A stretch of DNA of 64,000 nt, from NCBI RefSeq assembly GCF_020405225.1, contig NZ_CP084472.1, positions 1,736,001-1,800,000 of the forward strand. The letters run 5' to 3'. A program made the position numbers and the translations under genes. The stretch is from Natrinema sp. DC36. GTDB taxonomy: Archaea; Halobacteriota; Halobacteria; Halobacteriales; Natrialbaceae. This document shows, in pieces, positions 1-8,492 of this stretch. The stretch's first letter is position 1. Each line of letters opens with the position of its first letter. Below the pieces are notes generated by a model. The model did not search any database. It was not told where the DNA came from and saw only the letters and a list, made by a program, of their open reading frames with translations.

Positions 1-1040
1 GCGTCGACCCCCAGATCGCCGTGGACGCGATCGTTCAATCCGGGCTCGAGGCGACGGCGGTCGATCCCCAGGAGATGCACGTCGGACTCCCGACGTCGTA
101 CTCGACGCCGGTGGGGATGAGCGCAGTCACGATCGGCGTCGGCCTCGTCGCGTTCCCGTTCTACGGACGCATCCACGACGTCGTTCGCGGAGTCGTGGGT
201 GCGACACCACAGATCCGCCCGAACTGGTGGTACGACGTGATCGTCGAGGGGCTCTCCGACGAGGGCCGGTCGTTCGCCGAGTACGTCCACGACGGCCACC
301 TTCGGACCTACGCCTCGTGGACGCTGGGTGCGACCTGCGCGCTGGCTCTCACCGGGTTCGTCGCGGCCGGGGCCATCGCACCGACCGAGTTCGGCCTCGA
401 GGCCACCGTCCCCATCGCGCTCGTGTTGCTCGTCGCGGTGATCGGCGCGGTCGCGGTCGCGCGCTCGGACTCGCACATCGCGGGCGTCCTCACCCTCTCG
501 ATTCTCGGGTTCATGATCGCCATCTTCTACATCCTCGCGAGCGCGCCCGACCTCGCGCTGACCCAGCTCGTCGTCGAGACGCTCGTGCTCGTTATCTTCC
601 TGCTCGTGATCGAGGAGATCCCCGAATCCTACGAGATCGGGATCGGAAACGTCGGGACCGTCGTCCGCGACGCCGTCCTCTCGGTCGCCGTCGGCGCGAC
701 CGCGTTCGTTACGGTCCTCGTCACGACCGGCGCGCGCCCGGACGGCGCGAGCAATATCGCCCGCTACTACGCCCAACGGGCCGTTCCAGAGGGCGGCGGC
801 ACCAACATCGTCAACGTGATCCTCGTCGACTTCCGCGGCTTCGACACGCTCGGCGAACTCGCCGTGGTCGCACTCGCCGCGATCTCGATCCTGACGCTGA
901 TCGTCATGCGGGATCGCAGCGAGGGCGACGCACTCACTGATATGCCGGACGGGAACAACGAACTAACCGACGACGAACCGACCGACGACGAACCGGACGG
1001 AACCCGTCGCGGGGGCAGTTCCGGAGGTGCAGACGAATGA
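1..1040 (+). CDS. mnhA: Mrp-type Na+/H+ antiporter subunit A, C-terminal part (5' truncated by window edge)
   Basis: The reading frame is already open at base 3 and runs to the stop at 1038-1040, so the start lies outside the window. The visible ~345 residues are membrane segments plus the tail of MrpA: a DUF4040-like block (residues around ILASAPDLALTQLVVETLVL) and a final block ending in FRGFDTLGELAVVALAA, followed by an acidic hydrophilic tail with repeated TDDEP. In Mrp complexes subunit A forms a proton/cation path in the cytoplasmic membrane. The stop overlaps mnhB by 4 nt, so translational coupling is likely. The same two blocks occur as a free-standing 180-residue protein in the second Mrp locus (63244-63786). 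Confidence 0.85.
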   Translation, partial: VDPQIAVDAIVQSGLEATAVDPQEMHVGLPTSYSTPVGMSAVTIGVGLVAFPFYGRIHDVVRGVVGATPQIRPNWWYDVIVEGLSDEGRSFAEYVHDGHLRTYASWTLGATCALALTGFVAAGAIAPTEFGLEATVPIALVLLVAVIGAVAVARSDSHIAGVLTLSILGFMIAIFYILASAPDLALTQLVVETLVLVIFLLVIEEIPESYEIGIGNVGTVVRDAVLSVAVGATAFVTVLVTTGARPDGASNIARYYAQRAVPEGGGTNIVNVILVDFRGFDTLGELAVVALAAISILTLIVMRDRSEGDALTDMPDGNNELTDDEPTDDEPDGTRRGGSSGGADE

Positions 1041-1501
1041 CGACGGTCATCATGCGGACGACCGCTCGAGCGATCGTCCCGATCATTCTGGTCGTCGCGA
1101 TTTCGCTGTTCTTCGAGGGGCACAACCTCCCCGGCGGCGGGTTCATTGGCGGCGTCCTCACGGTGACGGCCTTCGCGATCGTCTACATGGCCTTCGGGCT
1201 GGATTTCCTCGAGCGGGGGGTCCTCGGCCGCGACGTCGATCCCGGCAAGGGGGCCTCTCGGGATCGCGTCGTGGTCGCCTACCGCCGGCTCTTCGCATAC
1301 GGGTTCGCGATCGCGGTCGCCAGCGGCCTCGTGCCGCTGCTGTTCGGCCGGCCGTTCCTCACGCAGACCTACGAGCCGCTCGAGGGAATCCCGATCTACG
1401 ATTATCTCGGGATCGCGAGCGCGCTGGCGTTCGACTTCGGCGTCTACTGCGTGGTCGTCGGTGGACTGCTCACGATCCTCTCGGTGGTGGGAGCAGAATG
1501 A
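1037..1501 (+). CDS. mnhB: Mrp antiporter subunit B
   Basis: A 154-residue membrane protein with about four hydrophobic segments and the MnhB signature F-E-G-H-N-L-P-G-G-G-F-I-G-G near residues 25-40. MnhB is a small integral subunit of the multisubunit cation/proton antiporter. The ATG at 1037 sits in an ATGA overlap with the mnhA stop, and the next gene overlaps the stop in the same way. This continuous chain supports the start. It is paralogous to the larger MnhB at 62711-63244, which shares the P-G-G-G-F-x-G-G core. Confidence 0.88.
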   Translation: MTTVIMRTTARAIVPIILVVAISLFFEGHNLPGGGFIGGVLTVTAFAIVYMAFGLDFLERGVLGRDVDPGKGASRDRVVVAYRRLFAYGFAIAVASGLVPLLFGRPFLTQTYEPLEGIPIYDYLGIASALAFDFGVYCVVVGGLLTILSVVGAE

Positions 1502-1851
1502 CGGCGGTCGTCCTCGCGGCCACGGTCGGCGCGCTGTTCGCCATCGGGACTTTCCTGCTCTTGCGGCGGGATCTGATCCGGGTCGTCTGGGGGCTGGCGA
1601 TCATCAGCCAGGCGGCGAACGTCTACCTGCTGTCGATGGGCGGGATCGCGCCGGCGACCGCCGACTCGGTGCCGATCCTCGCCGGCCACGGCGAGCACGT
1701 CCCGCAGACGGCCGACCCGCTGGTCCAGGCGCTCGTGTTGACCGCCATCGTCATCGGGTTCGGGATGACCGCGTTCGCGCTCGTCCTGTCGTATCGGGTG
1801 TACGAGGAACACGACACGCTGGACGTCACGGAGCTGGGTGATCGCGAATGA
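1498..1851 (+). CDS. mnhC: Mrp antiporter subunit C (NuoK-like)
   Basis: 117 residues with three hydrophobic segments and the NuoK/MnhC layout: a first helix, a second helix L-I-R-V-V-W-G-L-A-I-I-S-Q-A-A-N-V-Y-L-L, then DPLVQALVLTAIVIGFGMTAFAL. The motif D-P-L-x-Q-A-L-V-L-T-A-I-V-I is typical of MnhC. The ATG at 1498 overlaps the mnhB stop (ATGA). A longer reading of the same frame from 1027 would only translate mnhB out of frame, so the internal ATG is preferred. It acts in the membrane arm of the antiporter. Confidence 0.88.
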   Translation: MTAVVLAATVGALFAIGTFLLLRRDLIRVVWGLAIISQAANVYLLSMGGIAPATADSVPILAGHGEHVPQTADPLVQALVLTAIVIGFGMTAFALVLSYRVYEEHDTLDVTELGDRE

Positions 1852-3500
1852 CGACGGCACCCGTCGGGACGGACACGCTCGTGATCGCGCCGATGCTGGT
1901 CGTGCTCGTTGCGGCCGTCGGAACGCTGCTACTCGGCAGACGACCGCGGGCGCGTGCGACCGTGAGTCTCGCTGCCGGCGTGGCGTACGCCGTCGCAGTC
2001 GCGGCCATCGACTGGTACATCGTCCTCGCACCGGACGCGCCGGGGATCGCGACCTACCAGGTCGGCGACTGGCCGGCACCGTTCGGCATCACGCTCGTCG
2101 CCGACGGCCTCTCGGCGTTCATGCTGACCATGGTCGCGGTGCTGGGAGTCGGGTCGCTGATCTTCTCGACCCGGCACCTGCCCGGCGGCGAGGAGCGAAG
2201 CTACTACTTCCCGCTCTTTCACTTCCTCGCGCTGGGCGTCACCGGGGCCTTCCTCACCGGCGACCTGTTCAACCTCTTCGTCTGGTTCGAGGTCATGCTG
2301 ATGGCCAGTTACGTCTTCGTCGCCTACAGCGGCGGCCCCCAGCACACGCGCGCCGCGTTCTGGTACGTCTCGCTCAATCTGCTGGCCAGCGCGATCTTCC
2401 TCCTGGGCGTCGGCGGCATCTACGCGACGACGGGAACGCTCAACATGGCCGATCTCGCCCAGCGTCTCGCGGAGCCGGCGGCCTACGGTCTCGAGCCCGT
2501 GCCGGTCGTCGGCCTGCTCGGCTTGCTCCTGTCCGTGTTCGCGATCAAGGCCGGCCTCGTCCCCTTCCAGTTCTGGATTCCGACCGCCTACCGGGCCGCG
2601 CCACCACAGATAACGGCGCTGCTGGCCGGCGCAACCAAGAAGGTCGGGATCTACGCCATCATCCGCCTCTCCTTTACCGTGTTCGCCGGCGCGGAGGTCG
2701 CCGTCGACCTCCCGCTCCCGCTGGTGGACGTGGCGGTCACGGGCAACTCGCCGCTGCCGTTCGTCGGCGCGGCGCTGTTCGTCATGGCTACCGGCAGCAT
2801 CCTCGTCGGCGGCATCGGGGCCGTCGGCCGCGACTCCATGGAGGGCGTCTTCGCCTACTCGAGCATCGGTCAGGTCGGGTTCATCGCGATCCCCGTCGCG
2901 ATCGCGGCGACGGCGACGGCTCCGGGCCTGCGGAAGTTCGCCATTATCGCCGCGCTGGTGTATGCGCTGAATCACACGCTGGCGAAGGGGCTACTCTTCC
3001 TCGCCGTCGGGACGGTCAAGTCGGCGACGGGAACGAGTCGGTTCGCCGATCTCGGCGGGCTGGCGAGTCGGTCGCCGCCGCTGGCGATCGCCGTCTTCGT
3101 CGGTTCGCTCGCCCTCGTCGGTATTCCGCCGCTCTCGGGCTTCTTCGGCAAGTTCCTCGTCTTCGACGCCGCGGCTCGAGCGAGGGCCGGCCCCGTGATC
3201 GTCCTCCTGCTCGTCGGGTCGCTGCTGACCATCGCCTACACGACCCGTCTATGGAATCAGAGCTTCTGGGGTGCGCGGACGCCGGCCGTGGAAGCGGCGA
3301 CGGTCGATTCCGTCCAGGTGGCCGTCCTCGCGGTACTCGCGGCGGCCATCGTCGCGGTCGGCGTCGGCTTCGAGCCGGTCTACGACTTCGCGGAGGCCGC
3401 CGCGGAGGCCGCACTCGACACCGAAGGATACGTCGAGGCCGTCGATCCCCAGGACGCGAGCGAACTGACCGACTCGAACGCCGGCGGGGGTGACCACTGA
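1848..3500 (+). CDS. mnhD: Mrp antiporter subunit D (NuoM/NuoN-like proton-conducting subunit)
   Basis: 550 residues with about 14 membrane segments and the Proton_antipo_M core: F-L-T-G-D-L-F-N-L-F-V-W-F-E-V-M-L near residues 135-155, the conserved lysine in LSVFAIKAGLVPFQFW (about 230-245), and SSIGQVGFIAI further on. These correspond to the TM5 glutamate and TM7 lysine of antiporter-like subunits. The C-terminus ends in an acidic soluble tail. The ATG overlaps the mnhC stop by 4 nt and the stop overlaps mnhE by 1 nt. The closest relative in the window is the 521-residue subunit at 60789-62354. Confidence 0.9.
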   Translation: MTTAPVGTDTLVIAPMLVVLVAAVGTLLLGRRPRARATVSLAAGVAYAVAVAAIDWYIVLAPDAPGIATYQVGDWPAPFGITLVADGLSAFMLTMVAVLGVGSLIFSTRHLPGGEERSYYFPLFHFLALGVTGAFLTGDLFNLFVWFEVMLMASYVFVAYSGGPQHTRAAFWYVSLNLLASAIFLLGVGGIYATTGTLNMADLAQRLAEPAAYGLEPVPVVGLLGLLLSVFAIKAGLVPFQFWIPTAYRAAPPQITALLAGATKKVGIYAIIRLSFTVFAGAEVAVDLPLPLVDVAVTGNSPLPFVGAALFVMATGSILVGGIGAVGRDSMEGVFAYSSIGQVGFIAIPVAIAATATAPGLRKFAIIAALVYALNHTLAKGLLFLAVGTVKSATGTSRFADLGGLASRSPPLAIAVFVGSLALVGIPPLSGFFGKFLVFDAAARARAGPVIVLLLVGSLLTIAYTTRLWNQSFWGARTPAVEAATVDSVQVAVLAVLAAAIVAVGVGFEPVYDFAEAAAEAALDTEGYVEAVDPQDASELTDSNAGGGDH

Positions 3501-4105
3501 TGCGAGTACGCACCTGGCCGGCGGCCGGCGTCGTCTTCGCGATTCTGTGGGTGTTCGTCGTCGGACAGGCACTCACGCCCGTCTCGCTCCTCCGAGGATT
3601 TCTCGCGGGACTGATCGTTGGACTTCCCGTCGCGTTCGTCTTCAGACGACTGTACGGGAAGTACGTCGACCTCGGACACGGCGTCCGGGTACTTCCCTAC
3701 GCCGGGCTCTATCTCGGCGCGTTCACCTGGGAACTCCTGCGAGCGAACCTCGACGTCGCCTATCGGGTGCTCTCGCCCGGCATGCCGATCGAACCCGAGG
3801 TGATCCTGGTGCCGCTCCGGGTCGAATCCGATATCGCGATCACCGTCATCGCGAACAGTATCACGATCACGCCCGGAACGGTGACGCTGGACTACGACGA
3901 GGAGACGAATTCCCTCTACGTTCACGGCGTCAACGGCCGCGATCCCGAAGCGATCGCCGAACCGATCCGAACCTGGGAGAACTACGCCCTCGAGCTGTTC
4001 GACGAGGACGCGTCGCCGTCCGATCCGCCGCCGGACATCGTCGTCTCCGGCGGGGAAAGAGACAGTACCGCGGACCCCCAAGGCGGAGGTGTCGACGATG
4101 ACTGA
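3500..4105 (+). CDS. mnhE: Mrp antiporter subunit E
   Basis: 201 residues. Three N-terminal hydrophobic segments (about residues 8-90) are followed by the cytosolic MnhE domain containing I-A-I-T-V-I-A-N-S-I-T-I-T-P-G-T-V-T-L-D, a strong MnhE signature. MnhE is needed for assembly of the antiporter. The start is a TGATG overlap with the mnhD stop. The C-terminal tail is unusually long and acidic for MnhE and overlaps the first bases of mnhF. Confidence 0.88.
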   Translation: MRVRTWPAAGVVFAILWVFVVGQALTPVSLLRGFLAGLIVGLPVAFVFRRLYGKYVDLGHGVRVLPYAGLYLGAFTWELLRANLDVAYRVLSPGMPIEPEVILVPLRVESDIAITVIANSITITPGTVTLDYDEETNSLYVHGVNGRDPEAIAEPIRTWENYALELFDEDASPSDPPPDIVVSGGERDSTADPQGGGVDDD

Positions 4106-4388
4106 GAGCGATCCCGCCGTCCTCGAGACCGCGATCCGCGGCGCGCTGATTCTCGTTAGCGGGCTCTGTGTCCTCTGTGGCTATCGCGTCATTCGGGGAC
4201 CGACGAACCCGGACCGCGTCGTCGCGCTCGACGCCATCGCGACGAACGTCGTCGCGATCGCCGTCCTGTTCGCGCTTCTGACCGGGCGCGGGCTCTTCAT
4301 CACCGTGAGCCTCGTGCTCGCGATCATCGGCTTCATCGCAACAGTCGCCGTCGCCAAGTTCGTCACCGACGGCGAGGTGATCGAGTGA
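4098..4388 (+). CDS. mnhF: Mrp antiporter subunit F
   Basis: 96 residues and three membrane segments with the MnhF pattern: R-G-P-T-N-P-D-R-V-V-A-L-D-A-I after the first helix, then I-G-F-I-A-T-V-A-V-A-K-F near the end. A GTG at 4089 could add three residues. I prefer the ATG at 4098 because GGAGGT at 4085-4090 then lies 7 nt upstream as a ribosome-binding site. The gene overlaps the end of mnhE by 8 nt, and its TGA overlaps the GTG of mnhG. Confidence 0.87.
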   Translation: MTESDPAVLETAIRGALILVSGLCVLCGYRVIRGPTNPDRVVALDAIATNVVAIAVLFALLTGRGLFITVSLVLAIIGFIATVAVAKFVTDGEVIE

Positions 4389-4795
4389 TCCACACCGCCG
4401 TCGTCGTCACGCTGGTCGTCGTCGGGACGTTTTTCCTGACCGTCGGCACCATCGGCCTGCTCCGCCTGCCGAACGTCTACAATCGGATGCACGCCACGAG
4501 CAAGCCCACGACGCTCGGAACCGCCGCGATCTTTCTGGCCGGCTTCGTTCACTTTGGCCCCGGGGGAGAGGGGCTGACCGCGCTGATCGGGATCGTTTTC
4601 CTCTTCCTGACCGTCCCGACCGGCTCGCACATGATCGCTCGGGCCGCCGAGCGAATCGGGATCCCGTTCCTCGGGAGCGTCACCTGGCCCGATCCGAACG
4701 CGGTCGAGCGACCGGAGCGATCCGAAGAATCCGAGCGCGTCGATCGGGCCGACCGCACCGAGCGATCGGACGAGACCGAACCGACCGACGACTGA
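4385..4795 (+). CDS. mnhG: Mrp antiporter subunit G
   Basis: 136 residues starting at a GTG that overlaps the mnhF stop. It has three membrane segments with the MnhG signature G-L-L-R-L-P-N-V-Y-N-R-M-H-A-T-S-K near residues 23-40 and T-L-G-T just after. The last ~35 residues are a charged tail of E/R/D repeats. It is the last gene of this operon. The next gene (4804-5310) is on the opposite strand with its end 8 nt away, so the two transcripts converge here. Confidence 0.88.
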   Translation: MIHTAVVVTLVVVGTFFLTVGTIGLLRLPNVYNRMHATSKPTTLGTAAIFLAGFVHFGPGGEGLTALIGIVFLFLTVPTGSHMIARAAERIGIPFLGSVTWPDPNAVERPERSEESERVDRADRTERSDETEPTDD

Positions 4796-4803
4796 ACTTT
4801 CCC

Positions 4804-5310
4804 TCAGCGTTCGTACTCGAAGTCTCGATCTCCGTCCCGTGATCGGTCGCCGTCCCGATCCCGTTCTCGATTCCTCTCTCGAGTCCACTCCTCGGCGTCC
4901 TCGAGCGTCTCCGTATCCAGTAGCCGCTCGAGTTTGCGCTCGAACTGGTCGTCGGTCAGTTCGCCCGCGGCGTAGCGTTCGCGAAGCGTCTCGAGGGCGT
5001 CACGTGTGCTTGTCTCGGAGTCGGTCGCCGTCGTCTCGGATTCCGAAACCGTCTCCGATTCGTCCGTGCCCGCGTAGTCGTCGGCCCACTCGCGCTGATC
5101 CTCCTCGTCGCCGAACAGTATCGCGACTAACGGGACGATAGCGATGTAGCCGACGAGCAACGCCGCGAGCCACCACGACTGGCCCGTGAACATCGCGCCG
5201 AGCCAAAACGCCGTCACGAGCAGCGATGCGATTCCGGTCGCGTTCTCACGAAGGCGGGTTACCGGGGTGTCCGCGTCGCGCTCGCGATCGGGGCCCTCGA
5301 TCGCATCCAT
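4804..5310 (-). CDS. SHOCT-domain membrane protein
   Basis: 168 residues. Two hydrophobic segments at about residues 25-65 are followed by an S/T/E/D-rich linker. A SHOCT motif follows (ALETLRERYAAGELTDDQFE near 105-125), then an extremely charged C-terminus of repeated R-D/R-E pairs. SHOCT modules are short helical hairpins often found at the ends of bacterial and archaeal membrane proteins and are thought to mediate oligomerisation. No specific role can be assigned. It converges on mnhG with an 8-nt gap and no obvious separate terminator. Confidence 0.75.
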   Translation of the reverse strand: MDAIEGPDRERDADTPVTRLRENATGIASLLVTAFWLGAMFTGQSWWLAALLVGYIAIVPLVAILFGDEEDQREWADDYAGTDESETVSESETTATDSETSTRDALETLRERYAAGELTDDQFERKLERLLDTETLEDAEEWTRERNRERDRDGDRSRDGDRDFEYER

Positions 5311-5423
5311 AGGGACTCATCGTTCGGCTATCAGAAATACGTTATCGGCTCGAGGTGTTGATGACTCGATTTCGACACAGCGGCGCAGCTATCCGATTCG
5401 GTGGACGACGGGAAGGAACGAGT

Positions 5424-7718
5424 TTACGCGAGCGTCTCGCCGAGCGCCTCGAGCGCGGCTTCGCGCACCGCATCGCGTGCGCCGGGCAGGAACTCGACGT
5501 GACCGTCGCGGCCGCCGACGACGCTGACGCCGCCGTTGGGAACCGCCTCGGCGATCGCGTCGCCGATATCGCGCACGTTCACGGCGTCGGTCGCGCGGAC
5601 GTGCAGCTCGTCGTCGCCGACGCCGAGCGTGACGTACGGCGGATCGACTCGATCGCGCTCGCTGCGGTGGAGCGCGTCCAGCAGCAGGATCGTCGTCGGG
5701 AAGTTGTACTGGTGCGTGAACGCGTCCGTGTCGAGCACGGAGACGGTTACACCGTTGACGCCGCGAACCGAGAGATTCTCGCGGGCCGTCTCGAGTTCGA
5801 TCTCGAGCTTGTCGCGGAACTGCTCGGAGACGTGGGCAGCCAGATCGCCGTCTCGAGGCCGGTCCGACTCCTCGTCGCCGAACAGCAGGTCGATCACGAG
5901 TTCGCGCTTGTCCTTGTAGGACTGGTAGTAGGCCTCGAGCGCGATGGCTTCGCGGCGTTCCGAGACGCCGGTTTCGTCGTAGCCGGCTTCGGTCGCCAGT
6001 TCGAGGTACTCCTCGGGTGTGTCCTCCCAGTAGCTGACCGCGGGGAGGTGCTCGAGGTCGGCGCGGACGTCATCGTTGACGTGCGCGGCGACGTTGGTCG
6101 CCAGCGCGGTCGAGGTCACGTCCGCGACGTCGGCACCGGCGAGCGACGGCGCGACGGCGACGTCGACGGCCTCGCCGACCTCGTCGTCCGCTCGACTGTC
6201 GTCGACGACGACCGAATCGGCGTCGTACAGCGAGAGCAGCTCGTAGCCGTCGGTGGACTCGATCGTCGAGCCGGCGTCGACCAGGACGACGAGCGGGAGT
6301 TGCTCGCCGTGACGGTCTCGAGCCTGAAGCATCGAGGTAACGTCGCTGGTGGCGGCGTCCATGTCGTAGACGCGGCCGTCGAGCGGGCGGCGCTCGAAGT
6401 AGTGGTACTCAGCGTCCTTGCGAGTGTGTTTCTCGCGGATCAGCGGAAGTACGGCGCGCTCGATGGCGGCACCGGCGACGTAGCCGTCGGCGGTCGCGCC
6501 GTGGCGAACGATGACCGGGCGCGCTTCCATGACGGCGCGGCGGATCGCGGTCGCCGCGTCTGCGATCTCGTCCTCGACGGCCGCCACTGCCTCGTGGTCG
6601 GCCAGCGGCGCAACATCGGCGGGACGGGCCTCGCGCTCGATCGCGCTCTCGAGGCGGTCGACGATCGTCTCGCACGCCTCGTCCTCGAGAATCTCGAGGG
6701 ATTCGGTCTCGACCTGCAGGTCGCCGTGGTGGCGTTCGACTTCGCCCTCCAGTGCGACGATGTCCTCGAGTTCGACGTCGGGGTAGGCGCGAACGCCGGC
6801 CTCCTCGAACGCCGCACACTCGACGGTTCCGGTCTCGTCGCGCAGTTCGAAGACCGTCGGACCGCTAGTCTGACGAACGCCGGTGATTTCGCCCTCGAGG
6901 CGGACGACGCTGCCGACCTTGTTCTCGATGGACTCGATGGTCGTTCGCGTGAGAGCGGGTTCCGACTCGGACTCGGGTTCGGGTTCGGGTTCGGGTTCGG
7001 GTTCGTCGGTCGCCGGCGTCGATGCGGCGGCGGACTCGGTTGCGACGGAACCGCTGCTCGCCACGGCACCGGCCGCTTCTGCTGCCGCGGGTTGCCCGTC
7101 GTCGACGGATTCCGTCTCCGGTTCCGTTTCGGGCTCGGTATCCTCGGGAGCCGCCTGCAACTCGCCCGCCTTCGCCGCTCGGTCGTCGGTGAGCGCTTGC
7201 TCGCTCTCGCCGCTCGTCGCGGTGGACGACTTGTCAGCCGTCTCGGTTGACGAGTCGTCGGTCGTTTCGGTCGTCGTCTCGGCGGACGACTCATTGGCGT
7301 CAGCGGACGCCCCGTCGGCGTCGGTGTCGTCCTCGAGCTCCTCGGGACGGTATTCGTCGTCAGCAGTCTCGATCAACTTGCCGCGGAACTCGCGCTCGCG
7401 CTGGCGGATCGACCAGCCGAGGTCGACGTTGCCGTTGTCTCGGACGTCGAGCACCTGGACGAAGACATCGTCCCCTGGCTCCCAGTCGAGACTCTCGAGT
7501 CGCTGGTCGAGTTCGCTTCTGTGCAACAGGCCGGTGACGTGGTCTCCGATGTCGACGAAGACACCGAAGTCGGCGTAGCCGTCGACGGTTCCCCGATAGT
7601 AGCGATCGGGGGTGAGCTGCGAGGCGGTCGTGCCGCGAAATTCGAAAACAGCATCCTCCTCGTGGCTCTGACAGATCTCGCCGTCAACGGGTGTGCCGCA
7701 GATGATACAGTTACCCAT
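5424..7718 (-). CDS. Archaeal RecJ-like DHH-family protein with Zn, S1 and OB domains
   Basis: 764 residues. Order of parts: an N-terminal zinc-binding knot (C4, C7, C16, H19); an S1 RNA-binding domain at about 38-115 (F-G-V-F-V-D-I-G-D-H-V-T-G-L); a long acidic S/T/E/D and E-P linker at about 120-260; an OB fold at about 262-345; and a DHH-type phosphoesterase region from about 390. The first phosphoesterase motif reads R-H-G-A-T-A-D-G-Y near 409. The place where canonical RecJ has DHH reads V-V-V-D-D-S-R-A-D-D-E near 507. Relatives are archaeal RecJ-like proteins tied to DNA replication/repair or RNA turnover. The altered motifs leave nuclease activity uncertain. The ATG at 7718 precedes the Cys knot directly. 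Confidence 0.8.
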   Translation of the reverse strand: MGNCIICGTPVDGEICQSHEEDAVFEFRGTTASQLTPDRYYRGTVDGYADFGVFVDIGDHVTGLLHRSELDQRLESLDWEPGDDVFVQVLDVRDNGNVDLGWSIRQREREFRGKLIETADDEYRPEELEDDTDADGASADANESSAETTTETTDDSSTETADKSSTATSGESEQALTDDRAAKAGELQAAPEDTEPETEPETESVDDGQPAAAEAAGAVASSGSVATESAAASTPATDEPEPEPEPEPESESEPALTRTTIESIENKVGSVVRLEGEITGVRQTSGPTVFELRDETGTVECAAFEEAGVRAYPDVELEDIVALEGEVERHHGDLQVETESLEILEDEACETIVDRLESAIEREARPADVAPLADHEAVAAVEDEIADAATAIRRAVMEARPVIVRHGATADGYVAGAAIERAVLPLIREKHTRKDAEYHYFERRPLDGRVYDMDAATSDVTSMLQARDRHGEQLPLVVLVDAGSTIESTDGYELLSLYDADSVVVDDSRADDEVGEAVDVAVAPSLAGADVADVTSTALATNVAAHVNDDVRADLEHLPAVSYWEDTPEEYLELATEAGYDETGVSERREAIALEAYYQSYKDKRELVIDLLFGDEESDRPRDGDLAAHVSEQFRDKLEIELETARENLSVRGVNGVTVSVLDTDAFTHQYNFPTTILLLDALHRSERDRVDPPYVTLGVGDDELHVRATDAVNVRDIGDAIAEAVPNGGVSVVGGRDGHVEFLPGARDAVREAALEALGETLA

Positions 7719-7808
7719 CTACTCGAACCAAGCAGTTTCGCCCTAAAACGGTTGTCGGAATGCGTTCGCGACAGAAGTTGCGATCGCGACCGCGGTATCG
7801 GGCCGCCG

Positions 7809-8072
7809 TCAGTCGAAAACCGGCGATTCATCCTCGAGCGCCTCGATATCGTCGACGATCTTCCGAACGTCCTCCGGGAACAGCGAGATCTGGATCTCGT
7901 TGTCGTCCTCGTCCTCGAAGACGAGCTTGACTCGCTTGTCGCCGAACTCCCTGGCCTCGGCGTCGTCGACGTCGAACAGCTTGACCGTCGCCGCCTTGTT
8001 GTTCGGACCGACGTTCTTGATCGCGCCGTCGTTCAGCTCTACCATGAACTCCTCGAGCGTAAGTGCGAGCAT
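7809..8072 (-). CDS. Conserved haloarchaeal hypothetical protein, small and acidic
   Basis: 87 residues beginning MLALTLEEFMVEL. It has an acidic alpha/beta composition, no membrane segment and no cysteine. Longer upstream starts in this frame (to 8255) add a basic, low-quality stretch and run through likely promoter DNA, so the ATG at 8072 is preferred. I do not recognise a functional family. The regular alternation of beta-like stretches (DKRVKLVFEDEDDNEIQISL) suggests a small folded domain. It lies 90 bp upstream of the RecJ-like gene on the same strand and could be co-transcribed. Confidence 0.65.
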   Translation of the reverse strand: MLALTLEEFMVELNDGAIKNVGPNNKAATVKLFDVDDAEAREFGDKRVKLVFEDEDDNEIQISLFPEDVRKIVDDIEALEDESPVFD

Positions 8073-8492
8073 AGTCGGGATACGGGCCGGGGGTAAAAAA
8101 CGACACGGCATTGCCGTAGTGGAGTGCTGTCGGACCGTTGCCGCAGCGTCCACAGTGGTCAGTGGCCGCTGATCGTCGCGGATCGACTGGAAATCGCAGC
8201 GGAACCGTCGACCGCGGTGGAAGACGATCGAACGGAATGCGATCCCAGACCGCATGCGTGGTGTGTCAGTTCGCGTGCGGCTTTTTCTCGTTTCAGAAAC
8301 GGACGTATAAACGTTGATGATCGTATACGCTCGCTACGGGCGGTCAACAAGCTACTGACTGTCATCTCCCCGGACCGGGAATCGGCTTCCGGGACGGCAA
8401 TCGATAGATCGATCGCGGATCGAGCCACAACGGAGTACGCATCGTTCGCTTGCCCACTTTTAAGTCGTCATCGGACGAACGGCTCGAGTGGT
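8073..8492. other. Intergenic region with divergent promoters, no gene seen
   Basis: About 420 bp between two divergently transcribed genes. I see no credible coding frame on either strand. A TATA-like CTTTTAAGT at 8457-8465 lies 28-36 nt upstream of the ATG at 8493, as expected for a leaderless haloarchaeal transcript. A run TTTTTTACCC just upstream of 8072 (minus-strand reading) may be part of the leftward promoter or a terminator-like tract. Confidence 0.5.

Noticed and set aside
227-940. Long arginine-rich open frame on the plus strand inside mnhA
   Set aside because: Shadow frame of the mnhA coding region; arginine-rich translation is typical of the wrong frame in GC-rich haloarchaeal DNA.
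5355-7250. 631-codon plus-strand frame opposite the RecJ-like gene
   Set aside because: Antisense shadow; the minus frame has domains and motifs, whereas this one shows only V/D/R-rich repetition.
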